A DNA stretch of 64,000 nucleotides, taken from the NCBI RefSeq assembly GCF_900155615.1, contig NZ_FUHT01000004.1:1020461-1084460 (forward strand), in the 5' to 3' direction. The DNA comes from Massiliimalia massiliensis. GTDB taxonomy: Bacteria > Bacillota > Clostridia > Oscillospirales > Ruminococcaceae. The notes under the pieces were generated by a model, which searched no databases, was not told the DNA's origin, and worked only from the letters and a program-made list of their open reading frames with translations. Position 1 is the first letter of the stretch. Every line of letters begins with the position of its first letter. Positions 16,420 to 26,160 of this stretch are shown here, piece after piece. Made by a program: the position numbers and the translations under genes.

Positions 16420-17490
16420 GTGAAATGTACAAAATGCGGAGTAGAATTTAACGGAAAATTCTGTCCAAACTGCGGGCAAAGTGCCGCAGAATCCAGCCAG
16501 AACACCTTTGAATCGGGAGCGAGCCCCTATCAGTATGGAGCGCCGCAAAGTCCAAACCCAAATCCGACGCCAAACGGCTGGAATCAAGGAAGCTGGAACC
16601 AGGCCGGTCAGCAGCCAAACGGATATCCGCAGTATTCACAGCCGGGTGCGCCTATACCGCCAAAACAGAAGCTCAAGGGCTGGCAGATCGCATTGATTGT
16701 CGTCGCGGCAATTTTGGGCCTTGGTATTGTCGGCACAGTACTCGGAGTCCTCGTCGGTTCCTCTTCCGACACCATTGAATCACTTAACTGGGAGGATCCT
16801 TCCCCTGTTATGTTTTCTGAGATCGGCGACAGCAACGAAAATTGGGTCAAGGTGAAGCCCAATTCCTTCGATGACGGAGCCGTTATCTTTGTCAGTGAAG
16901 ATGAGTCGGTCTGCACAATCAGCACCGGAACGAAAACCGCAGGTGCCTTGTGGTATACCATTTCGGCAATGGGAGAAGGGACTACTCAGGTCTATGCTCA
17001 GTCTGCAGACGGTACTGTGAAGTCAGACCCAATTTCTGTCACAGTTGAATTGGAAGAAGAGGAACCCGATCCGCCTGAAAGCAGCGAGCCGGCAGATGAG
17101 CCGGATGAGCCCGTAACGGATAATTCCGCTGTCACCTCTCTGTTGACCATCGTCAAAACAGCAATGGAATCCGGATTCAGCGGAGACGAATTTGATTGGG
17201 ATGTATCCTATGACGAAAGCCAGCATGCTGTGGTCATTTCCGTTGCTGCGGACGGCATCGCTCTGGAAGTCCAAACGATCATGAATAACGGCGGGGATGA
17301 GAATGACGAGGACTGGAAATATATGAAAGACAACATGATCGAAATGTCCGACTCTTTCCTCGAATTAGCCCAGCAGATGGGGCCATCTGATATCAATATC
17401 ATTATTAATATCCTGAATGACCAAAACCACGATAAGGTGTTGCTGGTACTCCAAAACAGCGAGATCACCTATGACGTTTTGGCAGAATAA
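16420..17490 (+). CDS. Zinc-ribbon, single-span membrane protein with Ig-like domain
   Basis: A protein of about 356 residues. The N-terminus is a zinc ribbon with two CxxC pairs (CTKC and CPNC), followed by a flexible N/P/Q/G-rich linker to about residue 85. One membrane helix (WQIALIVVAAILGLGIVGTVLG) comes next. The outer part starts with a Big2/Ig-like segment ending in SDPISVTV, then an acidic Pro-rich linker (EEEEPDPPESSEPADEPDEP) and a C-terminal domain of about 115 residues that I cannot assign. GTG at 16420 has AAAGGGGG eight bases upstream; an ATG at 16399 has none. The ribbon would face the cytoplasm and the rest the cell surface. Function is unknown. Confidence 0.75.
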   Translation: MKCTKCGVEFNGKFCPNCGQSAAESSQNTFESGASPYQYGAPQSPNPNPTPNGWNQGSWNQAGQQPNGYPQYSQPGAPIPPKQKLKGWQIALIVVAAILGLGIVGTVLGVLVGSSSDTIESLNWEDPSPVMFSEIGDSNENWVKVKPNSFDDGAVIFVSEDESVCTISTGTKTAGALWYTISAMGEGTTQVYAQSADGTVKSDPISVTVELEEEEPDPPESSEPADEPDEPVTDNSAVTSLLTIVKTAMESGFSGDEFDWDVSYDESQHAVVISVAADGIALEVQTIMNNGGDENDEDWKYMKDNMIEMSDSFLELAQQMGPSDINIIINILNDQNHDKVLLVLQNSEITYDVLAE

Positions 17491-17518
17491 GGATTTATAA
17501 ATTATTTACGAATAAAAA

Positions 17519-17550
17519 CGGAGGATTCCCAATGGAATCCTCCGTTTTTT
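17519..17550 (+). terminator. Terminator after the zinc-ribbon protein gene
   Basis: Perfect 11-bp stem CGGAGGATTCC / GGAATCCTCCG, CAAT loop, six T. Confidence 0.93.
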
Positions 17551-17688
17551 GTAACAAGACATACAAAGCAAGAACCTTGATACGGATATCATAGCTCTTA
17601 TCAACCTGTATCACTCATTACAATCCTATCTTTTCCGGATAAAGAGCGTTTATTCTGAACTGCTTACGGTAAATAATGGTAATTGTCT

Positions 17689-18585
17689 TTACACTTCCGA
17701 TATTATACTTTCTTCATTCTCTCTGTATCCCAGATAATCCAAAAAACGCTTTACTGCTAACGGCGCACGTTTTTTATCCTTGACCGCAAGCCCAATTTTC
17801 CGGAAAGCAGGCACCTCCAGCTCTTTTATCACAATTCGGTATGGAATTCGTCTCAAAATCAACTGCGGCAAAATACTGATTCCTAAACCGCTCTCCACCA
17901 TCGACATAACGGCATAATCATCCCAGGTGGTAAAACGAGTATTCGGCGAAAGGCTACACCGTTCAAAAATTTCTGACACCTCTGCCTTTGCACCCTTTTC
18001 CAGAAGCAGGAACGGATCATTGCACAGCGCAGCAATCGGAATCCGGTCATATTCCGTCAGCGGATGTTCCTCCGGTAAAACCACCAGCAGCTTATCCTGT
18101 TCTAAAAAGATGGTGTCCAGCTCTGGCTGTGTGGGCAGCCGAAGAAAGCCGCAATCTACCCTTCCCTCCAGAATCCAATGTTCAATTTCGGTATAATCCC
18201 CCAATAGCAATTCATAGTCAATTTGCGGATAATCCTTTTGGAATTCACGGATAATATTTGGCAGCCAATGCGTTGCCACACTGGAAAAGGTCCCAATCCG
18301 GATCAATCCGGTTTCCAGCCCATTGATCGCATCCACCTGCTCCTGCAGCTTTTGATATTCAGCACATACATTTTGCACATATGACAGAAGCTGCAGTCCA
18401 TCTGAGGTCAGCCTCACGCCGGCCCGTCCGCGTTCTAAAAGAGAAACCCTCCACTCCTCTTCCAGATCATGGATCATTCTGCTGATTCCAGATTGAGAAT
18501 AATGCAGAACCTCGGCCGCCTTGGTAAAGCTCCCATATTCCACTGTCGTAATAAAAGCCATATATTTCTGTATATTAGCATCCAT
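17689..18585 (-). CDS. LysR-family transcriptional regulator
   Basis: A protein of about 298 residues. The N-terminal winged helix-turn-helix (about 1-65) contains FTKAAEVLHYSQSGISRMIHDLE, and a periplasmic-binding-protein-like effector domain follows from about residue 90. ATG at 18585 fits the family N-terminus (MDANIQKYMAF); the open frame reaches 18630, but that start would fall inside a palindrome. It is divergent from the ProXp-type gene across a perfect inverted repeat, so control of that gene is likely. The effector is unknown. Confidence 0.9.
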   Translation of the reverse strand: MDANIQKYMAFITTVEYGSFTKAAEVLHYSQSGISRMIHDLEEEWRVSLLERGRAGVRLTSDGLQLLSYVQNVCAEYQKLQEQVDAINGLETGLIRIGTFSSVATHWLPNIIREFQKDYPQIDYELLLGDYTEIEHWILEGRVDCGFLRLPTQPELDTIFLEQDKLLVVLPEEHPLTEYDRIPIAALCNDPFLLLEKGAKAEVSEIFERCSLSPNTRFTTWDDYAVMSMVESGLGISILPQLILRRIPYRIVIKELEVPAFRKIGLAVKDKKRAPLAVKRFLDYLGYRENEESIISEV

Positions 18586-18613
18586 CTTATTATATCGCCT
18601 CGTTCCATCTGAA

Positions 18614-18636
18614 TTTATCATGTTTTTCATGATAAA
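18614..18636. promoter_or_regulatory. Candidate LysR operator (perfect inverted repeat)
   Basis: TTTATCATG / CATGATAAA, nine bases each side of TTTTT. It contains the T-N11-A pattern typical of LysR sites and lies in the divergent intergenic region just upstream of the -35 of the deacylase gene. Confidence 0.6.
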
Positions 18637-18639
18637 GAT

Positions 18640-18667
18640 TTGCTTTTGTAATTTATAATTTTATGAT
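18640..18667 (+). promoter_or_regulatory. Probable promoter of the YbaK-type gene
   Basis: TTGCTT (18640-18645) and TATGAT (18662-18667), spacer 16, adjacent to the LysR-type palindrome. Confidence 0.45.
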
Positions 18668-18710
18668 ACACTATATTTATCAAGTTTTCAACAAGAAGGA
18701 AGGAATTGCA

Positions 18711-19250
18711 ATGCTTTTTATCAGCGACATTCAAGCCACACCGCCAAAAGCATTTCTCACTCCATTGCAGGAAAAAACATATCAGGCTTTGCAAAAACTG
18801 CAAATTCCCTTTGAACGGGTAGACACAGATGAAGCAATTACGATGGAGGACTGTGCCCAAATTGATCAAAAGCTCAAAATGAAGATGGTCAAAACCCTGT
18901 TTCTATGTAATCGCCAAAAGACCTCCTTCTACCTATTTATTACTGCAGGCGATAAACCGTTTCAGTCTAAAAGCTTCAGCAGTGCTCTCGGGACGCCTCG
19001 CGTATCCTTTGCGCCGGTGGATGATATGAACAAAATGCTTGGAACAAAAATCGGCGCGGCTACTGTTTTCAGCGCGTTGCTTGAAACATGCGATGAAGTG
19101 CAGATCGTTTTTGACAGAGATGTTTTAAAGGAAGAATGGTACGGATGCAGCGATGGGACAACCACCGGGTATATGAAGCTGAAAACCGCACAAGTGATCT
19201 ATGAGTTTTTGCCTTCTACCGGACATCAACCTGTTATAATTGAAGTATAA
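18711..19250 (+). CDS. YbaK/ProX-type aminoacyl-tRNA deacylase (trans-editing factor)
   Basis: A 179-residue free-standing editing domain related to YbaK, ProXp-ala/PrdX and the ProRS insertion domain. It should hydrolyse wrongly charged tRNA (Ala- or Cys-tRNA-Pro). The segments FERVDTDEAITMEDC, KTLFLCNRQKTSFYLFITAGDK and LGTKIGAATVFSALLE match the family core. ATG at 18711 follows AAGGAAGG; the frame opens earlier at 18663 without a ribosome site. proB lies 61 bases downstream, linking it to proline metabolism. Substrate choice cannot be read from sequence. Confidence 0.85.
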   Translation: MLFISDIQATPPKAFLTPLQEKTYQALQKLQIPFERVDTDEAITMEDCAQIDQKLKMKMVKTLFLCNRQKTSFYLFITAGDKPFQSKSFSSALGTPRVSFAPVDDMNKMLGTKIGAATVFSALLETCDEVQIVFDRDVLKEEWYGCSDGTTTGYMKLKTAQVIYEFLPSTGHQPVIIEV

Positions 19251-19311
19251 CAAACAATCCAGGTTTATCAGAAAGGAATACGTTTACCTAAAAGAAAGCT
19301 TTGGTGATTAA

Positions 19312-20112
19312 ATGGGATTATATCAGAACCGCATTGTAGTAAAGGTCGGAACATCTACGCTGACCAACGATATGGGACAAAATGACCTGCGTGCTTTTGA
19401 CAGGCTGGCCTGCGTACTGTCCGATCTTCAGAATATGGGATATGAAATCATCCTTGTCTCCTCCGGAGCGATTGCCGTCGGCGCCAATAAGCTGCAGATG
19501 AAAACGCGGCCTAATTCCATGCGTTTAAAGCAGGCGGCGGCAGCGGTCGGGCAATGCAGTATTATGAATCTATATGGAAAATTTTTTCATGATTACGACA
19601 AAAAAATAGCGCAAATCCTGCTCAACGCGGAGGATATTGAAACGGAGGAAAAAAAGGAAAACCTGACCAATACCTTCGATGCTCTGCTGGAGCTTGGGGT
19701 CATTCCTATCGTCAACGAAAATGATTCCGTCAGCTATACAGAAATCGAATCAGAAGACCGTCTGTTCGGAGATAACGATATGCTCTCTGCCGTAGTCGCT
19801 GTTTTGTGCAGAGCGCGCAGGCTGGTTATTCTGTCCGATATCGACGGCTTTTATGACAGCGACCCGCGCCTCCATCCCGATGCGAAGCTGATAGAGCGGG
19901 TGGATACCATCGACGAGTATACGCTGTCTCTCGCGGGAGGCGCCGGTTCCCGCCGCGGAACGGGCGGGATGAAAACAAAGCTTCAGGCAGCAAAGCTGGC
20001 AACCGCGCAGGGAATCGACACGAACATAACCAATGGAAAAGATCCCTCCGCGCTCTATGAACTGGTCAATGGCGGGAAGGCTGGCACCTTATTTGCCGGA
20101 AAGCACCCGTGA
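19312..20112 (+). CDS. proB: Glutamate 5-kinase
   Basis: Phosphorylates glutamate to gamma-glutamyl phosphate, the first step of proline synthesis. The 266-residue protein is an amino-acid kinase domain only. It opens with RIVVKVGTSTLT, with SSGAIAVG, VNENDSVS, FGDNDMLSAVVA and RGTGGMKTKLQAA in the expected order. The C-terminal PUA domain of the E. coli enzyme (367 residues) is absent, as in other short forms. proA and proC are not adjacent. The start has only a weak GGTGAT site. It may be cotranscribed with the deacylase gene and ends at a strong terminator. Confidence 0.93.
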   Translation: MGLYQNRIVVKVGTSTLTNDMGQNDLRAFDRLACVLSDLQNMGYEIILVSSGAIAVGANKLQMKTRPNSMRLKQAAAAVGQCSIMNLYGKFFHDYDKKIAQILLNAEDIETEEKKENLTNTFDALLELGVIPIVNENDSVSYTEIESEDRLFGDNDMLSAVVAVLCRARRLVILSDIDGFYDSDPRLHPDAKLIERVDTIDEYTLSLAGGAGSRRGTGGMKTKLQAAKLATAQGIDTNITNGKDPSALYELVNGGKAGTLFAGKHP

Positions 20113-20118
20113 TATAAA

Positions 20119-20160
20119 GAAAGCCACTGAACATTACCGCGTTCAGTGGCTTTCTTCTTT
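20119..20160 (+). terminator. Terminator after proB
   Basis: Perfect 14-bp stem GAAAGCCACTGAAC / GTTCAGTGGCTTTC, then TTCTTT. Confidence 0.9.
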
Positions 20161-20197
20161 ATGGTTTTAAGTATGTATCCGCCGTCCGAATCTCATG

Positions 20198-20995
20198 TTA
20201 CCCCAAAGCGACATCTAAAACCATCATAATCATAAACCCCGCCATAACGCCCAGGGTTCCTGTGTTGGAATGCTCTCCCAAATGAGCCTCCGGAATCAAT
20301 TCTTCCACCACAACATACATCATCGCGCCAGCCGCAAAAGACAGCAGCCATGGCATCAAGGGCTGGATAGAACCAGCTGCCAGGACGACCAAAATACCAA
20401 AAATCGGTTCCACAATACCAGACATACTGCCATACAGGAACGATCTTGTTCTGGATATTCCCTCCTGTCTAAGCGGCAGGGAGATAGCGGCGCCTTCCGG
20501 GAAATTCTGAATGCCGATGCCAAGCGCAAGCGCCATCGCCGCAGACAGAGACGCCGCTTCCCCGCTATGCTGTGCCGCCAAGGCAAAGGACAGGCCTACC
20601 GCCATTCCTTCCGGGATATTATGCAGTGTCACTGCTAAAACAAGCAATGTGGTTCGTTTCCATGAAGATTCTAACCCCTCCGGATTTTTCGCCTCCAAAT
20701 GCAGGTGCGGGAGCAGCCCGTCCAGCAAAAGCAGAAAAACGATCCCTAATGCGAATCCTCCCACTGCCGGAATCCAACCGATTCCCCCGTTTGCGCTCGC
20801 TTCCTCTATTGCGGGAATCAAAAGACTCCATACAGACGCTGCAATCATAACGCCTGCTGCAAAACCGAGAAAGATTCTCTGAATTGCAGCATTTACCGTC
20901 TTACGAAAGAAGAATACCAGCGCAGACCCCAGCGTTGTCATAAGAAATGTAAATCCGGTACCCAAAGATGCCCATAAAATCGGTTGCAATATCAT
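20198..20995 (-). CDS. ZIP-family metal transporter
   Basis: A 265-residue membrane protein with eight helices. HNIPEGMAVG (helix 4) and NFPEGAAISLPL (helix 5) are the metal-binding motifs of ZIP proteins, closest to the ZupT/GufA group. It imports zinc or other divalent metals. The ribosome site GGAGAGG overlaps the short gap after enolase, so the two genes share one transcript. Enolase needs magnesium, so the pairing has no obvious metabolic logic. Confidence 0.9.
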   Translation of the reverse strand: MILQPILWASLGTGFTFLMTTLGSALVFFFRKTVNAAIQRIFLGFAAGVMIAASVWSLLIPAIEEASANGGIGWIPAVGGFALGIVFLLLLDGLLPHLHLEAKNPEGLESSWKRTTLLVLAVTLHNIPEGMAVGLSFALAAQHSGEAASLSAAMALALGIGIQNFPEGAAISLPLRQEGISRTRSFLYGSMSGIVEPIFGILVVLAAGSIQPLMPWLLSFAAGAMMYVVVEELIPEAHLGEHSNTGTLGVMAGFMIMMVLDVALG

Positions 20996-21002
20996 CCTCT
21001 CC

Positions 21003-22364
<1,362 letters not shown>

Positions 22365-22386
22365 GCAAATTGTTTTATCTTCGAAT

Positions 22387-22415
22387 ATTATACCATAATT
22401 GTAGCTAAAAGGCAA
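22387..22415 (-). promoter_or_regulatory. Promoter of eno
   Basis: TTGCCT (22410-22415) and TATAAT (22387-22392) on the - strand, spacer 17. Confidence 0.7.
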
Positions 22416-22443
22416 TTCTCAGATAAAATAATATTTATAACAG

Positions 22444-22491
22444 AAGCCAAAAGCATGGAGCTGGACATATCCAGCTCCATGCTTTTGGCTT
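22444..22491 (-). terminator. Long hairpin ending the sugar-catabolic operon
   Basis: A perfect 21-bp stem (22444-22464 / 22471-22491) with an ACATAT loop, 23 bases after the stop of the dehydrogenase gene. The T run is better on the + strand; on the - strand only CTTCTGTT follows, so termination may be partial or rely on the stem. Confidence 0.65.
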
Positions 22492-22514
22492 TTTATCGAA
22501 AGATGGTTCTGTTT

Positions 22515-23465
22515 CTAGGCATGGACTGTATGAATCGGCTGCCCATTTATATATGCCTGTGCATTTTCTACCGCAATGCTCATCAATCTTTCTCGGGATT
22601 CCTTAGAGGCCCAGGCAATATGCGGTGTAATCAAACAGTTTTTCGCTGTCAAAAGCGGGTTATCCCCTCGGATTGGTTCTGTTGATACTACGTCTACCGC
22701 GGCGCCAAAAACCTTTCCGCTGTTGAGAGCGTCTGCCAAATCCTGCTCCCGGATCAGTCCTCCGCGCGAATCATTGATGATGATAACGCCGTCCTTCATT
22801 TTTGAAATGCTCTCCCGGTTAATCATTTCTTTGTTATTCTCAAACAGAGGACAGTGCAGTACGATCACGTCAGATCTTTGAAACAGCTCCTCCAGCTCCA
22901 CATATTCCGCCACATCCGTCTCTTTTTTGATGGTGTCATAGGCCAAAATCTGCATACCGAGCGCCGCCGCAATTTTTCCGGTTGTTTCTCCAATTCTGCC
23001 AAAGCCGATAATCCCCATCGTCTTGCCCGCCAGCTCAATCAGCGGATAATCCCAGAAGCACCAGTCAATATTGTTTTCCCACCGCCCATCATGCACTGCC
23101 TGGCTGTGATGTCCAATATGGTGGCATAATTCTAACAGCAGCGCGATGGTATATTGCCCCACTGCCGCCGTACCATAGGTGGGAATATTAGTAACAATAA
23201 TCCCCTGCTCCTCAGCCGCCTTAACATCTATCACATTATATCCGGTGGCGAGAACCCCGATATATTTCATATCCGGGCAGCGTTTCATCGTTTCCCTGCT
23301 GATTGGCGTTTTATTCGTAATCACCATCTCTGCATTGCCAATCCGATCTTCAATGAACTCCGTCGGAGTGCGGTCATATACGGTCAAATCGCCAAGCTCT
23401 TCCAGCCCATCCCAGGACAGGTCGCCTGGATTTTCCGTATAGCCGTCTAAAACAACAATTTGCAT
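22515..23465 (-). CDS. D-2-hydroxyacid dehydrogenase (glycerate dehydrogenase-like)
   Basis: A 316-residue NAD(P)-dependent dehydrogenase that interconverts a 2-oxoacid and a D-2-hydroxyacid. The Rossmann motif is GIIGFGRIG; the catalytic Arg is in INDSRGG, the Glu in VVSTEP and the His in TPHIAWAS. The TPHIAWAS ending and the length point to the glycerate/hydroxypyruvate reductase subgroup. ATG at 23465 follows AAGGCGG. It is the last gene of the ten-gene sugar operon, 16 bases after the TIM-barrel gene. It may reduce a two- or three-carbon end product, which is inference. Confidence 0.85.
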   Translation of the reverse strand: MQIVVLDGYTENPGDLSWDGLEELGDLTVYDRTPTEFIEDRIGNAEMVITNKTPISRETMKRCPDMKYIGVLATGYNVIDVKAAEEQGIIVTNIPTYGTAAVGQYTIALLLELCHHIGHHSQAVHDGRWENNIDWCFWDYPLIELAGKTMGIIGFGRIGETTGKIAAALGMQILAYDTIKKETDVAEYVELEELFQRSDVIVLHCPLFENNKEMINRESISKMKDGVIIINDSRGGLIREQDLADALNSGKVFGAAVDVVSTEPIRGDNPLLTAKNCLITPHIAWASKESRERLMSIAVENAQAYINGQPIHTVHA

Positions 23466-23481
23466 CACAGTATCCGCCTTT

Positions 23482-24378
23482 CTAGTCTTCCACCAGTGCC
23501 CAGGCACGGTTAATTACCCGTTTTGTATTAGCCAGAATAATCTCTGGATCTTCATTTTTCCACGGCTTCACCTCAAAGGAGAGCACCATCGGTTCCTGCG
23601 GGCGGAAAAATCCTTCCTCCTTCAGCACCTGGAAAAAGTCTGTCAGCTCTGCCGTGTCGTTCGCGCTTTCCGGGAACCCAAATCTTGGATGCTGGTCTCC
23701 GAATGCTTCACAGCCCGGCTTTACAACTGCATTCCCAATATGAAGGTGCGTGATATAGGGGCGCAGTGTCTGGATAACAAAGCGGGATGTTTCATAGGTT
23801 GTCGGAAAATGGCTTAAATCCACCAGGAGTCCAAAATTGTTGTGCTTCATCCGCATTTTTGCCGCAAATTCAGCCGCAAGCGGCGCAGGCCCAATCAGCG
23901 CCGCTTTATCCATGTCATAATCAAACACTTCCAGCTCGACAAGCATTCCTTTAGAAGCAGCATATTCACATACAGCTCCAGTCGTTTTCAAAAGCTGTGC
24001 AAACGCTTCATCCCGGCTGCTTTCCTCCCATTTCCCGGCAAGAAAGGCAATTCCCTTGGCGCCCAAAAATTCTGCTTCATCCACTGCCTCCAACAAAGTG
24101 GCCTCCGCCTGTCTGCGGCCTTCCTCATTCAAATCATTGGGATTCAGCTTCGGTCCCAGCAAGCGCGGCTGAGCGCCATAGCATACCCTCAGATGGGATT
24201 GCTCCAGCATTCCTTTCGCAGCTGTATGCGTTTCGTCATCAGCAAATTTGCAGACCTCCAGCGCGTCAAAAAAGTCATCACAAGCGATTCTCCGAATCGA
24301 TTCCAGGACGCCGTCATTCGGATAGCTCATCCACTGGATTGTCCCAACCTGGAAATATTTGTGGATACTGTCTTTCAT
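23482..24378 (-). CDS. TIM-barrel sugar phosphate isomerase/epimerase (second copy)
   Basis: A 298-residue protein of the xylose-isomerase-like/AP-endonuclease-2 TIM-barrel superfamily. The metal ligands can be placed at Glu in LVELEVFDYD, Asp and His in LLVDLSHFP, His in ITHLHIGNAV and Glu near the end in MVLSFEVKPW. Members isomerise or epimerise ketoses, keto-inositols or hydroxypyruvate. GGAGAA precedes the ATG and the transketolase gene ends three bases upstream, so it is cotranscribed. It is clearly different from the other TIM-barrel enzyme of this operon, suggesting two separate isomerisation steps. Confidence 0.75.
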   Translation of the reverse strand: MKDSIHKYFQVGTIQWMSYPNDGVLESIRRIACDDFFDALEVCKFADDETHTAAKGMLEQSHLRVCYGAQPRLLGPKLNPNDLNEEGRRQAEATLLEAVDEAEFLGAKGIAFLAGKWEESSRDEAFAQLLKTTGAVCEYAASKGMLVELEVFDYDMDKAALIGPAPLAAEFAAKMRMKHNNFGLLVDLSHFPTTYETSRFVIQTLRPYITHLHIGNAVVKPGCEAFGDQHPRFGFPESANDTAELTDFFQVLKEEGFFRPQEPMVLSFEVKPWKNEDPEIILANTKRVINRAWALVED

Positions 24379-24381
24379 TTT

Positions 24382-25323
24382 TCATTTCTCCTTTTTCGCG
24401 ATCTGTTCTTTTGCTATTTTTACTATAGCGGCAGAATCCAAATAATATTTGCTTAATAGCTGATCATAATCACCGGATTCAGCAAAATCTGTTAGTCCAA
24501 CATATCCAATTGGTACCGGGCAATGTCTGGATAAAACCTCTGCCACCGCGCTGCCCAAGCCTCCGTAGATACTGTGCTCCTCTGCTGTGACGACCGCTCC
24601 GGTTTCTTCTGCGCAGGCCGTCAGCAGCGCCTCGTCAATGGGCTTGATCGTATGGACATCAACCACCCTTGCCTCGATTTTCTCGGCCTTTAACAGTTCG
24701 GCGGCTTCCAGGCATTTCTGCACCATACAGCCGGTTCCTATCAGTGTAACGTCCCGGCCTTCCCTGAGCACCACGCCCTTGCCAATCTGAAAATCATAGG
24801 CCTCGTCAAATATCGTCTCAGCCGGCGCTCTGCTCAGTCTCAGATAAACCGGGCCGTCAAAACCAGCGGCGGCTTCTACTGCTTTTCTGGTTTCCACAGC
24901 GTCACATACCGAAAGCACCGTCATATTTGGAATTGCGCGGAAATACGCAATGTCATGAGCAGAATGATGGCTCGCTCCATCATAGCTGTCGGACAGCCCG
25001 CAATAGGTGCCGCACAGCTTTACATTCAACCGGTCATAAGCAATCAGACTGTTTATCGGGTCTGCCGCACGTCCTACCAAAAAGGTGGCAAAGGTATTCA
25101 CAAAGGGAATCAAGCCCTCATAAGCAAATCCCGCAGCCATCCCAACCATATTGAGCTCCGCGATTCCAACATTATAATATCGTTCGGGATATGACCTTCC
25201 GAACAAGATGCTCTTGCTGGAACTTCCGACATCCGCCTCTAATACTACAATGTCTTTATTCCTGTCTCCCAATCTTTCCAGCGCTTCTCCATAGGCATCG
25301 CGGATTGCAATTTTATCACCCAT
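24382..25323 (-). CDS. Transketolase, C-terminal subunit
   Basis: A 313-residue protein holding the pyrimidine-binding and C-terminal domains of a split transketolase. EADVGSSSKSILFG is near the N-terminus, then the thiamine-activating Glu segment (YNVGIAELNMVGMAAG), YCGLSDSYDGASHHSAHD and the C-terminal TAEEHSIYGGLGSAVAE. It transfers two-carbon units between sugar phosphates as a complex with the preceding gene product, with which it overlaps by eight bases. Split transketolases occur in the general pentose pathway and in dedicated routes such as AptAB of apiose breakdown; the choice cannot be made here. Confidence 0.92.
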   Translation of the reverse strand: MGDKIAIRDAYGEALERLGDRNKDIVVLEADVGSSSKSILFGRSYPERYYNVGIAELNMVGMAAGFAYEGLIPFVNTFATFLVGRAADPINSLIAYDRLNVKLCGTYCGLSDSYDGASHHSAHDIAYFRAIPNMTVLSVCDAVETRKAVEAAAGFDGPVYLRLSRAPAETIFDEAYDFQIGKGVVLREGRDVTLIGTGCMVQKCLEAAELLKAEKIEARVVDVHTIKPIDEALLTACAEETGAVVTAEEHSIYGGLGSAVAEVLSRHCPVPIGYVGLTDFAESGDYDQLLSKYYLDSAAIVKIAKEQIAKKEK

Positions 25324-26155
25324 TTCCGTTCCCTCCTAGCTCTGCCATTGCCTGCTGATAGTGGGAAGGATCAATCGGGCTTCCGTGCCAAATATTCTTT
25401 CCTTCCATAAAGCTGACGCCCTTCCCTTTTACCGTTTCTGCAATGATCACAGTAGGGCTTCCTCCTCCGGCCTGTGCCTGGCGGATTGATTCCGACAGCT
25501 CCTGGAGATTATGCCCATCGCAATGCAGCACTCTCCAGCCAAATGCCCGGAACTTAGCACCGATATCTCCCATTGGCATAATTTCGTCGTTTGTTCCATC
25601 CAATTGGACGTGATTATGATCCAGAATGGCAATCAGGTGATCCAGCTTCAGCTTGGAGGCGGACATCGCTGCTTCCCAAACAGAGCCTTCCTGAATTTCG
25701 CCGTCTCCTAAGAGCACATAGACAAAATAGTCCTGATTGCGCATTTTTGCAGCAGAGGCCATTCCGCAGCCTACTGAAAGGCCCAGTCCCAATGGGCCGG
25801 CGGAGGCGTCCACACCCGGCGTTTTATGCTGACATGGATGTCCCTGCAGCATACTGTCTATCTGGCGGAAATTTTTCAGCTCTTCTGCAGGAATAAAGCC
25901 TTTGTGAACCAGGTTTAAATAAAGCATGGGAGCGGCGTGCCCCTTTGATAGAATTAACCGGTCACGCCCCGGCATTTGGGGATTCGCCGGATCAATGTGC
26001 ATCACGTCCTGATAAAGGAGTGTTAAAATCTCACAGCAGGACAATGATCCTCCGGGATGGCCTGTCTGCGCATGGAAAAGCAGATCGATCAGTTCAATCC
26101 GCATCCTCCCGCACAATGCGGCCAGCTTTTGGATATCTATTTTTTTGTCGGCCAT
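25316..26155 (-). CDS. Transketolase, N-terminal subunit
   Basis: A protein of about 279 residues with the thiamine diphosphate-binding domain. HAQTGHPGGSLSCCEIL, LSKGHAAPMLY and LGDGEIQEGSVWEAAMSASKLKLDHLIAILDHN (GDG followed by N) give the cofactor and Mg site. ATG at 26155 has GAGGAG nine bases upstream; two in-frame codons before it could also start. It overlaps the C-terminal subunit gene, ensuring equal expression. Confidence 0.92.
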   Translation of the reverse strand: MADKKIDIQKLAALCGRMRIELIDLLFHAQTGHPGGSLSCCEILTLLYQDVMHIDPANPQMPGRDRLILSKGHAAPMLYLNLVHKGFIPAEELKNFRQIDSMLQGHPCQHKTPGVDASAGPLGLGLSVGCGMASAAKMRNQDYFVYVLLGDGEIQEGSVWEAAMSASKLKLDHLIAILDHNHVQLDGTNDEIMPMGDIGAKFRAFGWRVLHCDGHNLQELSESIRQAQAGGGSPTVIIAETVKGKGVSFMEGKNIWHGSPIDPSHYQQAMAELGGNGNG

Positions 26156-26160
26156 ATGCA

